Positions 52,543-61,071 of a stretch of DNA of 64,000 bases are shown here, in pieces. The notes beneath the pieces are model-generated. The model was not told the origin of the DNA. It saw only the letters and a program-made list of their open reading frames with translations, and searched no databases. This DNA comes from Bradyrhizobium embrapense (GTDB taxonomy: Bacteria > Pseudomonadota > Alphaproteobacteria > Rhizobiales > Xanthobacteraceae). The translations under genes and the position numbers were made by a program. The stretch is from assembly GCF_001189235.2 (NCBI RefSeq), contig NZ_LFIP02000008.1, positions 62,001 through 126,000 of the forward strand, given 5' to 3'. Numbering within the stretch: the stretch's first letter is position 1; every line of letters begins with the position of its first letter.

Positions 52543-53637
52543 ATGCCGGTCGAGTTCATCGGCTTCATCACCAACAACAATTCGTCCGAGACCATCGTCC
52601 GGTCCGGCCCGGTACTCGATCCGCCCTATATCGAGACGGTGGCGAAGGCCCATGAGCTCGCCGGCTTCGACCGCGCGCTGCTGGCGTTCCACTCGACCAC
52701 GCCCGATGCGCTGCAGGTCGCGCAGCATGTCCTGACTATCACCAAGCAGCTGAAAGTGATGATCGCGCAGCGGCCGGGCTTCACGGCGCCGACGCTGCTG
52801 GCGCGCCAGCTTGCGACGCTGGATCAGTTCTATGGCGGCCGCGTCTCGCTGCACGTCATCACCGGCGGCAACGCCATCGAGCTGCGCCAGGACGGCAACA
52901 CGCTCGACGACAAGGACGAGCGCTACGCCCGCACCAGCGAGTTCCTCGATATCGTACGGCTGGAGTGGACCAGCGAGAAGCCGTTCAACTACAGCGGCAA
53001 GTATTACAACGTCGAAAACGGCTTCTCGCAGGTGAAGCCGTTGCAGAAGGGCGGCATCTACACCTTCGTCGGCGGCGGCTCGGACGCTGCGGTCGAGGTC
53101 GCGGGCAAGCATGCCGACACGTTCGCGCTGTGGGGCGAATCCTATGCGCAGGTGCGCGACGTCACCGCGCGGGTTCGCGCCGCGGCGGCCAAGCACGGCC
53201 GGCCGACGCCGCGCTTCAGCCTGTCGGTGCGGCCGATCCTCGCCGACACCGAGGAGAAGGCATGGGCGAAGGCGGAGCATATCCTCGCGCGCGCCACCGC
53301 GTTGCAGGACCAGACCGGCTACCGTCGTCCCAATCACGCGACCGACGGCGCAAAGCGGCTCTTGGCGCTGGCCGATCAGGGCACGCGCATCGACAAGCGG
53401 CTGTGGACCGAGATCGCAAAGCTCACCGGCGCCAACAGCAATACCACCGCGCTGGTCGGTACGCCCGAGCAGGTCGCCGATGTGTTCGCGGACTACTATG
53501 ATCTTGGTGTCAGCCATTTCCTGATCCGTGGCTTCGATCCGCTGGTCGATGCCATCGACTATGGCCGCGAGCTGATCCCGCTCACGCGCAAGTTGATCGA
53601 AGCGCGCGACCAGCAGCGCGGGATCGCCGCCGAATGA
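52543..53637 (+). CDS. FMNH2-dependent alkanesulfonate monooxygenase (SsuD-like)
   Basis: This 364-residue LLM-class flavin-dependent monooxygenase has MIAQRPGFTAPTLLARQLATLDQFYGGRVSLHVITGG, the stretch marking the SsuD group, followed by KDERYARTSEFLDIVRLEWTSEKPFNYSGKYYNVEN. It should cleave a C-S bond to release sulfite, using reduced flavin from a separate reductase. No ssuE-like reductase gene is in the operon. The ATG at 52543 has the ribosome binding site acggag. It overlaps the next gene by four bases. Confidence 0.87.
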   Translation: MPVEFIGFITNNNSSETIVRSGPVLDPPYIETVAKAHELAGFDRALLAFHSTTPDALQVAQHVLTITKQLKVMIAQRPGFTAPTLLARQLATLDQFYGGRVSLHVITGGNAIELRQDGNTLDDKDERYARTSEFLDIVRLEWTSEKPFNYSGKYYNVENGFSQVKPLQKGGIYTFVGGGSDAAVEVAGKHADTFALWGESYAQVRDVTARVRAAAAKHGRPTPRFSLSVRPILADTEEKAWAKAEHILARATALQDQTGYRRPNHATDGAKRLLALADQGTRIDKRLWTEIAKLTGANSNTTALVGTPEQVADVFADYYDLGVSHFLIRGFDPLVDAIDYGRELIPLTRKLIEARDQQRGIAAE

Positions 53638-54575
53638 TCCGTCTCATTGTCGCGGCGGCGCTTGCGCTCGCCGCCATCGACGCCGCCTTCGCGCAAGTGA
53701 CGCTGCGCGTCGGCGACCAGAAGGGCAATTCGCAGGCCGTGATGGAAGCGGCCGGCGTGCTCAAGGACGTTCCCTACAGGATCGAGTGGAAGGAGTTCGC
53801 CGCCGCGGCGCCGCTGCTGGAGGCGATTGGCGCGGGCGCGATCGACACTGGTCTCGTCGGTGACGCGCCGTTCACGTTCGCGGCTGCCGCGAAAATTCCG
53901 GTCAAGGCGATCGCGGCGGTGCGGCAATCGCGCGACGGGCTTGCGATCGTGGTGCCGGAGAATTCCGCGATCAAGAGCTTCGACGATCTGCGCGGCAAGA
54001 AGATCGCAACCGGCCGCGGCTCGATCGGCCATCAACTGATCCTGGCGGCGCTGGAATCCAAGGGCTGGCAGGCGAGCGACGTGCAGATCGTGTTCCTCGC
54101 GCCGTCGGATGCCAAGGTCGCCTACACGCAAGGCTCGGTCGATGCCTGGTCGACCTGGGAGCCGTATGTCAGCCAGGAAGAGGTGCTGTTCAAGTCGCGC
54201 CGCGTCATCACGGCCGACGGCATCACGCCCGGTCTCGGCTTCCAGGTCGCGACGCCGGATGCCATCAAGGACAAGCGCGCCGAGCTCGAGGATTTCGTGC
54301 GGCGGCTTGCAGCCGCGCGCGCCTGGTCGCAGAACAATATCGAGGGCTACGCTGCGACCTGGGGCCGGCTGATGAACATCCCGCCCGCGGTGGCGGTGAA
54401 CTGGCTGACGCGGGCCAAGATCCGCATCGCGCCGATCGACGACAGCGTGGTGGCCGACGAGCAGAAGACCATCGACCTCTACGACCGCTGGGGCCTGATC
54501 CGGCAGAAGATCAACGCGGCCAATGTCGTCGACCGGTCGTTTGGCGCGGCGGTGGAGAAGGGCGCCGGGCTGTAG
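53634..54575 (+). CDS. Sulfonate-type ABC substrate-binding protein (SsuA-like), second copy
   Basis: This 313-residue protein has a short signal peptide (LIVAAALALAAIDAAFA-QVT) and begins TLRVGDQKGNSQAVMEAAGVLKDVPYRIEWKEFAAAAPLLEAI. It is paralogous to the protein at 47003-47995, with the same order of segments up to the terminal NVVDRSFGAA. It overlaps the SsuD-like gene by four bases. It is the third binding protein for what appears to be one permease-ATPase pair. Confidence 0.87.
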   Translation: MIRLIVAAALALAAIDAAFAQVTLRVGDQKGNSQAVMEAAGVLKDVPYRIEWKEFAAAAPLLEAIGAGAIDTGLVGDAPFTFAAAAKIPVKAIAAVRQSRDGLAIVVPENSAIKSFDDLRGKKIATGRGSIGHQLILAALESKGWQASDVQIVFLAPSDAKVAYTQGSVDAWSTWEPYVSQEEVLFKSRRVITADGITPGLGFQVATPDAIKDKRAELEDFVRRLAAARAWSQNNIEGYAATWGRLMNIPPAVAVNWLTRAKIRIAPIDDSVVADEQKTIDLYDRWGLIRQKINAANVVDRSFGAAVEKGAGL

Positions 54576-54638
54576 CTTTGCGAATGCGCGATCTCTGCTG
54601 CTTGCTGCACATCTTGAGAGAGCGCGGCGTGTGACACC

Positions 54639-54790
54639 CCCTCTCCCTAACCCTCCCCCGCAAGGGAGGAGGAAACCCTTCCGTTGGTGCCTTCCTCACA
54701 TCGATGCAGCTAGCGCAGGATGTTTACCTTCGTGAGGTGAACACATTGGTCGGGCTCCCTCTTGCGGGGGAGGGCTGGGGAGAGGGGTAA
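54639..54790. repeat. Palindromic intergenic repeat (cctctccc family)
   Basis: CCCTCTCCC at about 54640 and the closing GGGAGAGGGG at about 54778 are inverse complements. CCCTCCCCCGCAAGGGAGG and its counterpart CTCTTGCGGGGGAGGG-like pairing lie inside. It separates the sulfonate operon from the next gene. Confidence 0.6.
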
Positions 54791-54849
54791 GCCGCGGGCG
54801 CGCCTGTTGGCGTGATCGCGAAATAACCATCCACTTCGCGATGGCGACG

Positions 54850-54898
54850 CCGGAAGGATTTTTCCGGGTTCTTACCGGGGGGACTAGCAACGTTGCTA
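54850..54898. promoter_or_regulatory. Candidate operator upstream of the CmcJ-like gene
   Basis: TAGCAACGTTGCTA (54885-54898) is a perfect 14-bp palindrome. A further dyad CCGGAA-N6-TTCCGG (54850-54867) lies just before it. They are 76-125 bases upstream of the GTG start. The regulator is unknown. Confidence 0.45.
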
Positions 54899-54974
54899 TT
54901 TTCTGGACGCCCTTGCGGCGTCGTCCGGCACCGCCAAGATCAAACAGACGAACAATCGAGTCCGGGAGATCACC

Positions 54975-55820
54975 GTGGGCCTTCAAGAAACTCGCATCGA
55001 GTCGCTGCCGTTTGTGACCGCTGAACTGAATTATCTCGCGCCGACGCCGGGCAAGCCCCGGACCTACGCTTTCGATCCGCCGCCCGGCGAACCCAAATCC
55101 ACCGCGCTGCCCGAACCTCACAATGTCCCGATCTTCGACGGGCGCCTGATCGCCGACAGCTTCTCGCTCGATCGCGAGGGTTTTGCGCTGGTCAAGCATC
55201 CGACCATCGTGAAGGATTATTACGACGACAACGAAGTCCGCAACGTCTACTACCCGGCCGTCGAAGCCTTCCTCAAGGCAACGCTGAAGGCGGATCGCGT
55301 CTTCATCTTCGATCATACCGTGCGCAAGCGGGTCGAAGGTGCGGCCGATATCCGCGGCGGCGGCCCGCGCCAGCCGGCAACCCGGGTCCATGTCGACCAG
55401 ACCGCCGTCTCCGGCCGCAACCGGGTGTTCGAGCATTTGCCGGACGAGGCAGAGCAACTCGTCAAGGGCCGCGTCCAGGTGATCAATCTGTGGCGCCCGA
55501 TCCGCGGCCCGTTGCTCGATTCACCGCTCGCGATGGCCGACGGCACCACGGTCGCCCCGGAGGATCTGGTCGCGTCCGACCTGATCTACCCGAACCGCAG
55601 CGGCGAGACCTATTCGGTGAGGTACAATCCGAACCATCGCTGGTTCTACATTCCCGAGATGACGCCGGACGAGGCGATCCTGCTGAAGTGCTACGATTCG
55701 GCGACCGACGGCCGGACCCGGTTCGGGCCGCATACCGCCTTCGTCGACCCGACCACGCCTGCGGACGCCGCGCCGCGCGAGAGCATCGAGCTGCGGACGC
55801 TGGTGTTCCATAAGCAGTAG
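54975..55820 (+). CDS. CmcJ/NvfI family oxygenase-like protein
   Basis: This 281-residue protein belongs to the CmcJ/NvfI family (Fe/2-oxoglutarate-like double-stranded beta-helix proteins named after a cephamycin methoxylation component). Family blocks are visible: THVHVDQTA-like TRVHVDQTAVSG, VINLWRPIRGPLLDSPLAMADG, SVRYNPNHRWFYIPEMTPDEAILLKCYDS, TAFVDPTTPADAAPRESIELRTLVF. It starts with GTG after gggagatcacc. The substrate in bacteria is unknown. The following MFS gene begins 156 bases later. Confidence 0.72.
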   Translation: MGLQETRIESLPFVTAELNYLAPTPGKPRTYAFDPPPGEPKSTALPEPHNVPIFDGRLIADSFSLDREGFALVKHPTIVKDYYDDNEVRNVYYPAVEAFLKATLKADRVFIFDHTVRKRVEGAADIRGGGPRQPATRVHVDQTAVSGRNRVFEHLPDEAEQLVKGRVQVINLWRPIRGPLLDSPLAMADGTTVAPEDLVASDLIYPNRSGETYSVRYNPNHRWFYIPEMTPDEAILLKCYDSATDGRTRFGPHTAFVDPTTPADAAPRESIELRTLVFHKQ

Positions 55821-55840
55821 CAGTCATCACAGGTGCGCTC

Positions 55841-55865
55841 CCTCTCCCGCTGCAAGCGGGAGAGG
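55841..55865. repeat. Perfect hairpin after the CmcJ-like gene
   Basis: CCTCTCCCGCT (55841-55851) and AGCGGGAGAGG (55855-55865) pair over 11 bases with loop GCA, 20 bases after the stop codon. It belongs to the cctctccc repeat family and lacks a U-tract. Confidence 0.65.
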
Positions 55866-55976
55866 TGAGATGAGCCTGCGGATAGGCTGAACCCACCAGC
55901 TCTGCCGCCAAAGTTGGCACCATCAGCCCAATAATGTTACGCCCGCCCCCGCAACTGCTCGGGGAAAGGGCTGCTC

Positions 55977-57236
55977 ATGGACGGCGTGGTGACGAAGGAA
56001 GCAGCGGGGATCGGGTTCCGCGCCCTGGTCCTTGCACTTCTGGCATTGGCCTCTGGCCACATGCTGTCGACGCTGCTGCGCACGATCCCTGCGATCAGCC
56101 TCGATCTGATGGCGCGTGATTTCGGCACCTCGCCGCAGGCGCTGGCGAGCCTCACCTCGATCTATCATTTCTCCTTTGCCGCCTCGCAAATCCCGGTTGG
56201 CGCCGCGATGGACCGTTTCGGCGTGCGGCCGGTGTCGCTGAGCCTTCTCGGAGGTACCGTGGTCGGGACTTTGGTCTCGGCGCTCGCCACGGGCCGTGCG
56301 AGCTTCGTGCTCGGGCAACTGATGCTCGGCATCGCCACCTCCGGCATGCTGATGTGCCCGATGACGCTGGCGGCCAAGCAGATGTCGGCGGCGAAGTTCG
56401 GCCTGTGGTCCGGCCTGATCCTCTCGATCGGCAATATCGGCATGCTGCTGTCGGCAAGCCCGCTGGCCTTCGTGGTCGATCAGTTCGGCTGGCGCGCCGG
56501 CTTCTGGGGCTCGGCCGGCTTCGGCATTGTGGTGCTGATCGCGGTGTTCGCGCTGGTGCCGCGGCAGCCGGCGGCGCATGCCGATGATTCCTCGCCCTTG
56601 CTGCAGATGGCCGAGGTGCTGCGGCTCGGCCTGTCGCGCGGCCTGCGCGGACTGATCGCGCTGTCGCTGGTGTCGCTCGGTGCCTCGCTGGTGCTGCGCG
56701 GCCTATGGGGCGGGCCGTGGCTGATGGATATAAAGGGGCTCAGCCGCATCGAGGCCGGCAATGTGCTCGGCCTGTTCACGCTGGCGATGATCATTGGCCC
56801 GGCCTGTATCGGCGCCATCGATCGCAAGTTCGGGCATCGCCGCACCATGGTGGCGTCGACCCATGCCATTGCCGCGGTGCTGCTGGTGCTGATGGCCGCC
56901 GGCGCGCCGCACTTCCCGGTCTCGAACCTGCTCGGCGTTGCCGTGATGCCGGTGCAATATGACCTGGTGCTGCTGGTTCTGATCGGGTTTGCGACCTCGG
57001 CGCAGCCGCTGATCTACGGCATGACGCGGCAACTCGTCGCCGCCAAGGACACCGGCAAGGCGCTGTCGTCGGTCAATCTCGCGTTCTTCCTCGGCGCGGC
57101 GCTGCTGCAATTCAGCACCGCTGGCGTTGCCGCGCTGTTCGGGCTGCCCGCGGTGCTGCTGTTCATCGCCGGTGCGCTGGTGATCGGGATCGTGCTGTTT
57201 TGGCTCTATACCTCGGCGGCGGTGGCGATAAGATAG
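55977..57236 (+). CDS. MFS transporter
   Basis: This 419-residue major facilitator protein has twelve predicted helices. The loop 2-3 motif is AAMDRFGVRPV and the 8-9 counterpart is GAIDRKFGHRRTM. A helical segment MLGIATSGMLMCPMTLAAKQMS precedes the central loop. The ribosome binding site ggggaaaggg lies just upstream. The HyuB gene begins 29 bases downstream, so it probably imports the hydantoin or pyroglutamate-like substrate of HyuBA or exports a product. Confidence 0.82.
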   Translation: MDGVVTKEAAGIGFRALVLALLALASGHMLSTLLRTIPAISLDLMARDFGTSPQALASLTSIYHFSFAASQIPVGAAMDRFGVRPVSLSLLGGTVVGTLVSALATGRASFVLGQLMLGIATSGMLMCPMTLAAKQMSAAKFGLWSGLILSIGNIGMLLSASPLAFVVDQFGWRAGFWGSAGFGIVVLIAVFALVPRQPAAHADDSSPLLQMAEVLRLGLSRGLRGLIALSLVSLGASLVLRGLWGGPWLMDIKGLSRIEAGNVLGLFTLAMIIGPACIGAIDRKFGHRRTMVASTHAIAAVLLVLMAAGAPHFPVSNLLGVAVMPVQYDLVLLVLIGFATSAQPLIYGMTRQLVAAKDTGKALSSVNLAFFLGAALLQFSTAGVAALFGLPAVLLFIAGALVIGIVLFWLYTSAAVAIR

Positions 57237-57265
57237 CGGTCTGTTCCACCGCTCCCGGAAATCAC

Positions 57266-58924
57266 GTGTCCACGCCTGCCAAGATCGATCCGATCACCCG
57301 TTCCGTCGTCCAGCACCGCCTGTCGTCGATCGTGAAGGAGATGGGCGAAGCCATGCTTCGCACCTCCTATTCGCAAATCCTCAATTCCAGCCGCGATTTT
57401 TCGCTGGCGATCTGCGACACCAGCGGGCGGCTGATCGCGCAGGCCGACCATATCCCGGTGCATGTCGGCGCCCTGCCGTGGGCGACGCTCGCGGTCGAGG
57501 AACGCTTCAAGGATGTCGCGCCCGGCGACGTCATTCTGCTCAACGACCCCTATCAGGGCGGCAGCCATCTGCCTGATCTCACCGCCTTCGTGCCGGTGTT
57601 CGACGGCGGCAAGCGATTGCTCTGGACCATCGTGCGCGCGCATCAGAGCGACATCGGCGGCGCCACCCATGGCGCCTACAATCCGGCCGCGACCGAGATC
57701 TACCAGGAAGGCATCCGGATTCCGCCGATCAAGCTCTACGAGGCCGGCAAGCCGCGCGAGGACCTGCTGGACCTGCTGGCGCTCAATATCCGCAACCCCC
57801 GTGAATTCCGCGGCGACCTTGCGGCGATGCTGGGTGCCGCGCATCTCGGCGAGCGCCGCGTCGCAAAGCTGTTCAGCGAGTTCGGCGTCGAGACCGTCGA
57901 AGCCGCGATCGAGGCCATTCTCGACGCGACCGAGCAGCAGACCCGCGCGGTGGTGTCGAGCTGGAAGGATGGCATATTCTACGGCGAGGCGCTGCTCGAC
58001 GACGACGGCCATGGCCGTACCGACATCAAGATCGCAGCCAAGGTGACCAAGAAAGGCAGCGACATCGAGGTCGATCTCACCGGTTCCGATCCGCAGTCGA
58101 CCAGTTTCGTCAACTCGTCGCATGCCAACATGCAGGCTGCGGTCGCGATGGCGTTTGCCTATCTGATCGACGCCGATATCCCGAAGAACACCGGCGCGCT
58201 GCGGCCGCTGAAGGTGGTGGCGAAGCAAGGCACCATCGTGTGGGCCGATCCCGGCCGTCCCGTGACCTTGTGTACCAGCCATCCCTCCAACGAGATCGTC
58301 GAGGCCATCATCAAGGCGATGTCGGCGTCCTGCCCGGATCGCGTGATGGGCGGCTGGGGCCGCAGATTCCGCATCGCGATCCAGGGCGAGGATCCGCGCA
58401 ACGGGCGCAATTTCATCTGGCACATGTTCCAGGCACGGCCCGGCGGCGGCGCATCGCCGGGCGGTGACGGTTATTCCTCGATCGGTGAGTGGCACTCGGT
58501 GGGCGGACTCAAATTTGGCAGCATCGAGGTTGCCGAGGTGCGCTTTCCCTTGCATTTCCGCCAGCACGAGTTCCGACCGGATTCCGGTGGCGACGGCCAG
58601 CATCGCGGCGGCCTCGGCGTCGCGCTCGACATGGTGCTGGAGACTGAGAAACTCGCCAAGGGCAACACCGCCGGCGACGGCGCGCGCCACGGCCCCTGCG
58701 GCATGCTGGGCGGCAAGGACGGCCAGCCGCATCGCTACCGCCTCCTGTCGGAAGGCCGCGCGCCGCGGGTGCTGAAGACCAAGGAGGTCGGCATCGAGCT
58801 GCGCCCCGGCGATTGCCTGGAGATCCGCTCGTCCGGCGGTGGGGGCTGGGGGCCGCCCGAGAAGCGATCAGCGGAGGCGCGGGCGCGCGACGCGGCTCAA
58901 GGTCTGGTTTCGAAGGCGTTATAG
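57266..58924 (+). CDS. HyuB-type subunit of N-methylhydantoinase/oxoprolinase
   Basis: This 552-residue protein is a hydantoinase B/oxoprolinase beta homologue. It starts at a GTG (VSTPAKIDPITRSVVQHRLSSIVKEMGEAMLRTSYS), the usual N-terminus of HyuB, with VILLNDPYQGGSHLPDLTAFVPVF and MGGWGRRFRIAIQGEDPRNGR further on. The C-terminus ends with LEIRSSGGGGWGPPEKRS, diagnostic of the family. It pairs with the HyuA gene 7 bases downstream to form the ATP-dependent enzyme that opens five-membered cyclic amides. Confidence 0.88.
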   Translation: MSTPAKIDPITRSVVQHRLSSIVKEMGEAMLRTSYSQILNSSRDFSLAICDTSGRLIAQADHIPVHVGALPWATLAVEERFKDVAPGDVILLNDPYQGGSHLPDLTAFVPVFDGGKRLLWTIVRAHQSDIGGATHGAYNPAATEIYQEGIRIPPIKLYEAGKPREDLLDLLALNIRNPREFRGDLAAMLGAAHLGERRVAKLFSEFGVETVEAAIEAILDATEQQTRAVVSSWKDGIFYGEALLDDDGHGRTDIKIAAKVTKKGSDIEVDLTGSDPQSTSFVNSSHANMQAAVAMAFAYLIDADIPKNTGALRPLKVVAKQGTIVWADPGRPVTLCTSHPSNEIVEAIIKAMSASCPDRVMGGWGRRFRIAIQGEDPRNGRNFIWHMFQARPGGGASPGGDGYSSIGEWHSVGGLKFGSIEVAEVRFPLHFRQHEFRPDSGGDGQHRGGLGVALDMVLETEKLAKGNTAGDGARHGPCGMLGGKDGQPHRYRLLSEGRAPRVLKTKEVGIELRPGDCLEIRSSGGGGWGPPEKRSAEARARDAAQGLVSKAL

Positions 58925-58931
58925 GGCAGCG

Positions 58932-60971
58932 ATGTACACGATTGGGGTTGACGTCGGCGGCACCTACACCGACCTGGTTGCGACTGATCAAACCGGGCGC
59001 ACCGTGTTCGCGAAATCACCATCCACGCCGGCCGATCAGTCGGTCGGCGTCATGGCGGGACTCGAAGAGCTGGCGCGCCGCCTCGGCGTTACGCGCGCGG
59101 CGATGCTGGCTGCGACCGATCGGCTGGTGCACGGCACGACGGTTGCGACCAATGCGCTGCTGGAACGCAAGGGCGCCAAAGTCGCGCTCTTGACCACCGA
59201 GGGCCATCGCGACGTCGTCGAGATGCGCGAGGGACTCAAGCCGGATCGCTACGATCTGCGCACGCCGCCGCCCGAGCCGCTGGTGCCGCGCGAGCGGCGC
59301 TTCGGCGTGCGCGAGCGGCTGAAGGCCGACGGCAGCGCCGCGGTTGCGCTCGATGCGACGGCACTCGGCGATGTCATCGCCGAGGTGAAGCGGTCGGGCG
59401 CGAACTCCGTCGCGGTCTGCTTCCTGCACGCCTATCTGAATCCGGCGCATGAGCTCGCCGCGGTCGAGCGGCTTAGCAAGGAGCTGCCCGATGTCAGCGT
59501 GTCGCGCTCGAGCGACGTGCTGCCGCAGATCAAGGAATACGAGCGCGTCTCGACCACGATCGTGAACGCCTATGTCGCGCCGACGGTGCGGCGCTATCTC
59601 ACCAATCTGGAGCGCAGCCTGCACGAGGCCGGCTTCAAGGGCTCGCTGTTCGTCGTGCTGTCGCATGGCGGCATGGCGCCGGTCGAGGAAGCCTCGCGGC
59701 TTGCCGCGGGCACCGTGCTGTCGGGGCCGGCCGGCGGCATCTCCGGCAGCCGCCGCTGCGCCGAGATGCTCGGGATTCCCGATCTCGTGCCGTTCGACAT
59801 GGGCGGCACCTCGACCGACATCTCGCTGATCGCAGACGGCGAGGCGTCGCTGTCGGCCGACGGCATACTGGCCGGCCAGCGCATCGCGCTGCGCAGCCTC
59901 GACATCGCCAGCATCGCGGCGGGCGGCGGCTCGATAGCCGGCGTCGATGGCAGCCGCACGCTCCGGGTTGGGCCAGAGAGCGCGGGCTCGGTGCCGGGGC
60001 CGGCCTGCTACGGCAATGGCGGCACGGCCGCGACCGTCACCGATGCCAACGTCGTACTCGGCTATCTCGATGCGAGCGCCTTCATGGGCGGCGCACGGCC
60101 GCTCGATCGCGCGGCGTCGGAAGCCGCGGTCGACCGCATCGCCGAAGCGCTCGAATTGTCGCGGATCGAGGCTGCCGCCGGCATCTACAAGATGATCAAC
60201 CTGAAGATGGCCGACGGCATCCGCCTGATGACCTTGCGCCGCGGCGTCGATCCCCGAAAATTCGCGCTGCTCAGCTTCGGCGGCGCCGCCGGCATGCATG
60301 CGGCCGAGGTCGCGCGCGAGCTCGAGATCAAGCGCATCATCGTGCCGACGGTCGCCTCCGTGCTGTCGGCCTGGGGCATGCTGACCAGCGATCTGCGCTA
60401 TGAGGTCAGCCGGACCCATTACGGCACGGGGCGCATTTCCGCCGACGAGGTGAGGGCGCTGTTCGCCGGACTGGAAGAGCAGGCGGCCGGCCGCTTGCGC
60501 GACTGGTTCAAGGGCGACATCGCGATCGAGCGCTCGGCCGAGATGCGCTATGGCGAGCAGGTGTTCGAAATCGACGTGCCGCTCGGCGACCTCGACCTCT
60601 GCGCCGCGGATCTCGTGGCGCAGATCGAGGAGCGTTTCCATCGCCGCCACGAGGACCTCTACACCTATGCCTCGCGCGGGCAGGAGGTGGTGTTCGTCAA
60701 CGCCCGCGTGGCCGCGGTCGGCAAGGTGGCGCCCGGCGGCGGCGACATTGGTGAGGCTGCCTCAGCCGCACCCTGCGCGCCGCGCGGCAAGCGGCAGGCC
60801 TGGCTCGGCGCCTGGCGCGAGGTGCCCGTCTATGCGCTCGACGATCTCAAGCCCGGCCATGCGCTGGCCGGTCCCGCGATCATCGAGGCCGAAACCACCA
60901 CGGTTCTGGTCGACAGCGGTGATCGTGTTACGGTCAACCCGCTGGGCTGGCTCGACATAACATTGCGCTGA
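58932..60971 (+). CDS. HyuA-type subunit of N-methylhydantoinase/oxoprolinase
   Basis: This 679-residue protein is the ATP-binding HyuA subunit, an ASKHA-fold protein. The phosphate motif is TIGVDVGGTYTDLVATD at the N-terminus and the second is PFDMGGTSTDISLIADGE. LVHGTTVATNALLERKGAKVALLTTEGHRDVVEMREG is a family block. Start ATG at 58932 is preceded by ataggGCAGCG. The substrate may be hydantoin, 5-oxoproline or acetone-like carboxylation substrate, since HyuA/B homologues cover all three. The operon also includes an MFS protein and a periplasmic binding protein. Confidence 0.88.
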   Translation: MYTIGVDVGGTYTDLVATDQTGRTVFAKSPSTPADQSVGVMAGLEELARRLGVTRAAMLAATDRLVHGTTVATNALLERKGAKVALLTTEGHRDVVEMREGLKPDRYDLRTPPPEPLVPRERRFGVRERLKADGSAAVALDATALGDVIAEVKRSGANSVAVCFLHAYLNPAHELAAVERLSKELPDVSVSRSSDVLPQIKEYERVSTTIVNAYVAPTVRRYLTNLERSLHEAGFKGSLFVVLSHGGMAPVEEASRLAAGTVLSGPAGGISGSRRCAEMLGIPDLVPFDMGGTSTDISLIADGEASLSADGILAGQRIALRSLDIASIAAGGGSIAGVDGSRTLRVGPESAGSVPGPACYGNGGTAATVTDANVVLGYLDASAFMGGARPLDRAASEAAVDRIAEALELSRIEAAAGIYKMINLKMADGIRLMTLRRGVDPRKFALLSFGGAAGMHAAEVARELEIKRIIVPTVASVLSAWGMLTSDLRYEVSRTHYGTGRISADEVRALFAGLEEQAAGRLRDWFKGDIAIERSAEMRYGEQVFEIDVPLGDLDLCAADLVAQIEERFHRRHEDLYTYASRGQEVVFVNARVAAVGKVAPGGGDIGEAASAAPCAPRGKRQAWLGAWREVPVYALDDLKPGHALAGPAIIEAETTTVLVDSGDRVTVNPLGWLDITLR

Positions 60972-61071
60972 GCGCCGTCTCCGCCATCAACAATTCATTT
61001 TTCCGGCATTGGCTTGGGCGATAAGCTCTGCGCGCTGGGAGGGAGCGCCGGTCGGTGCCGGCGTTGTGGCG

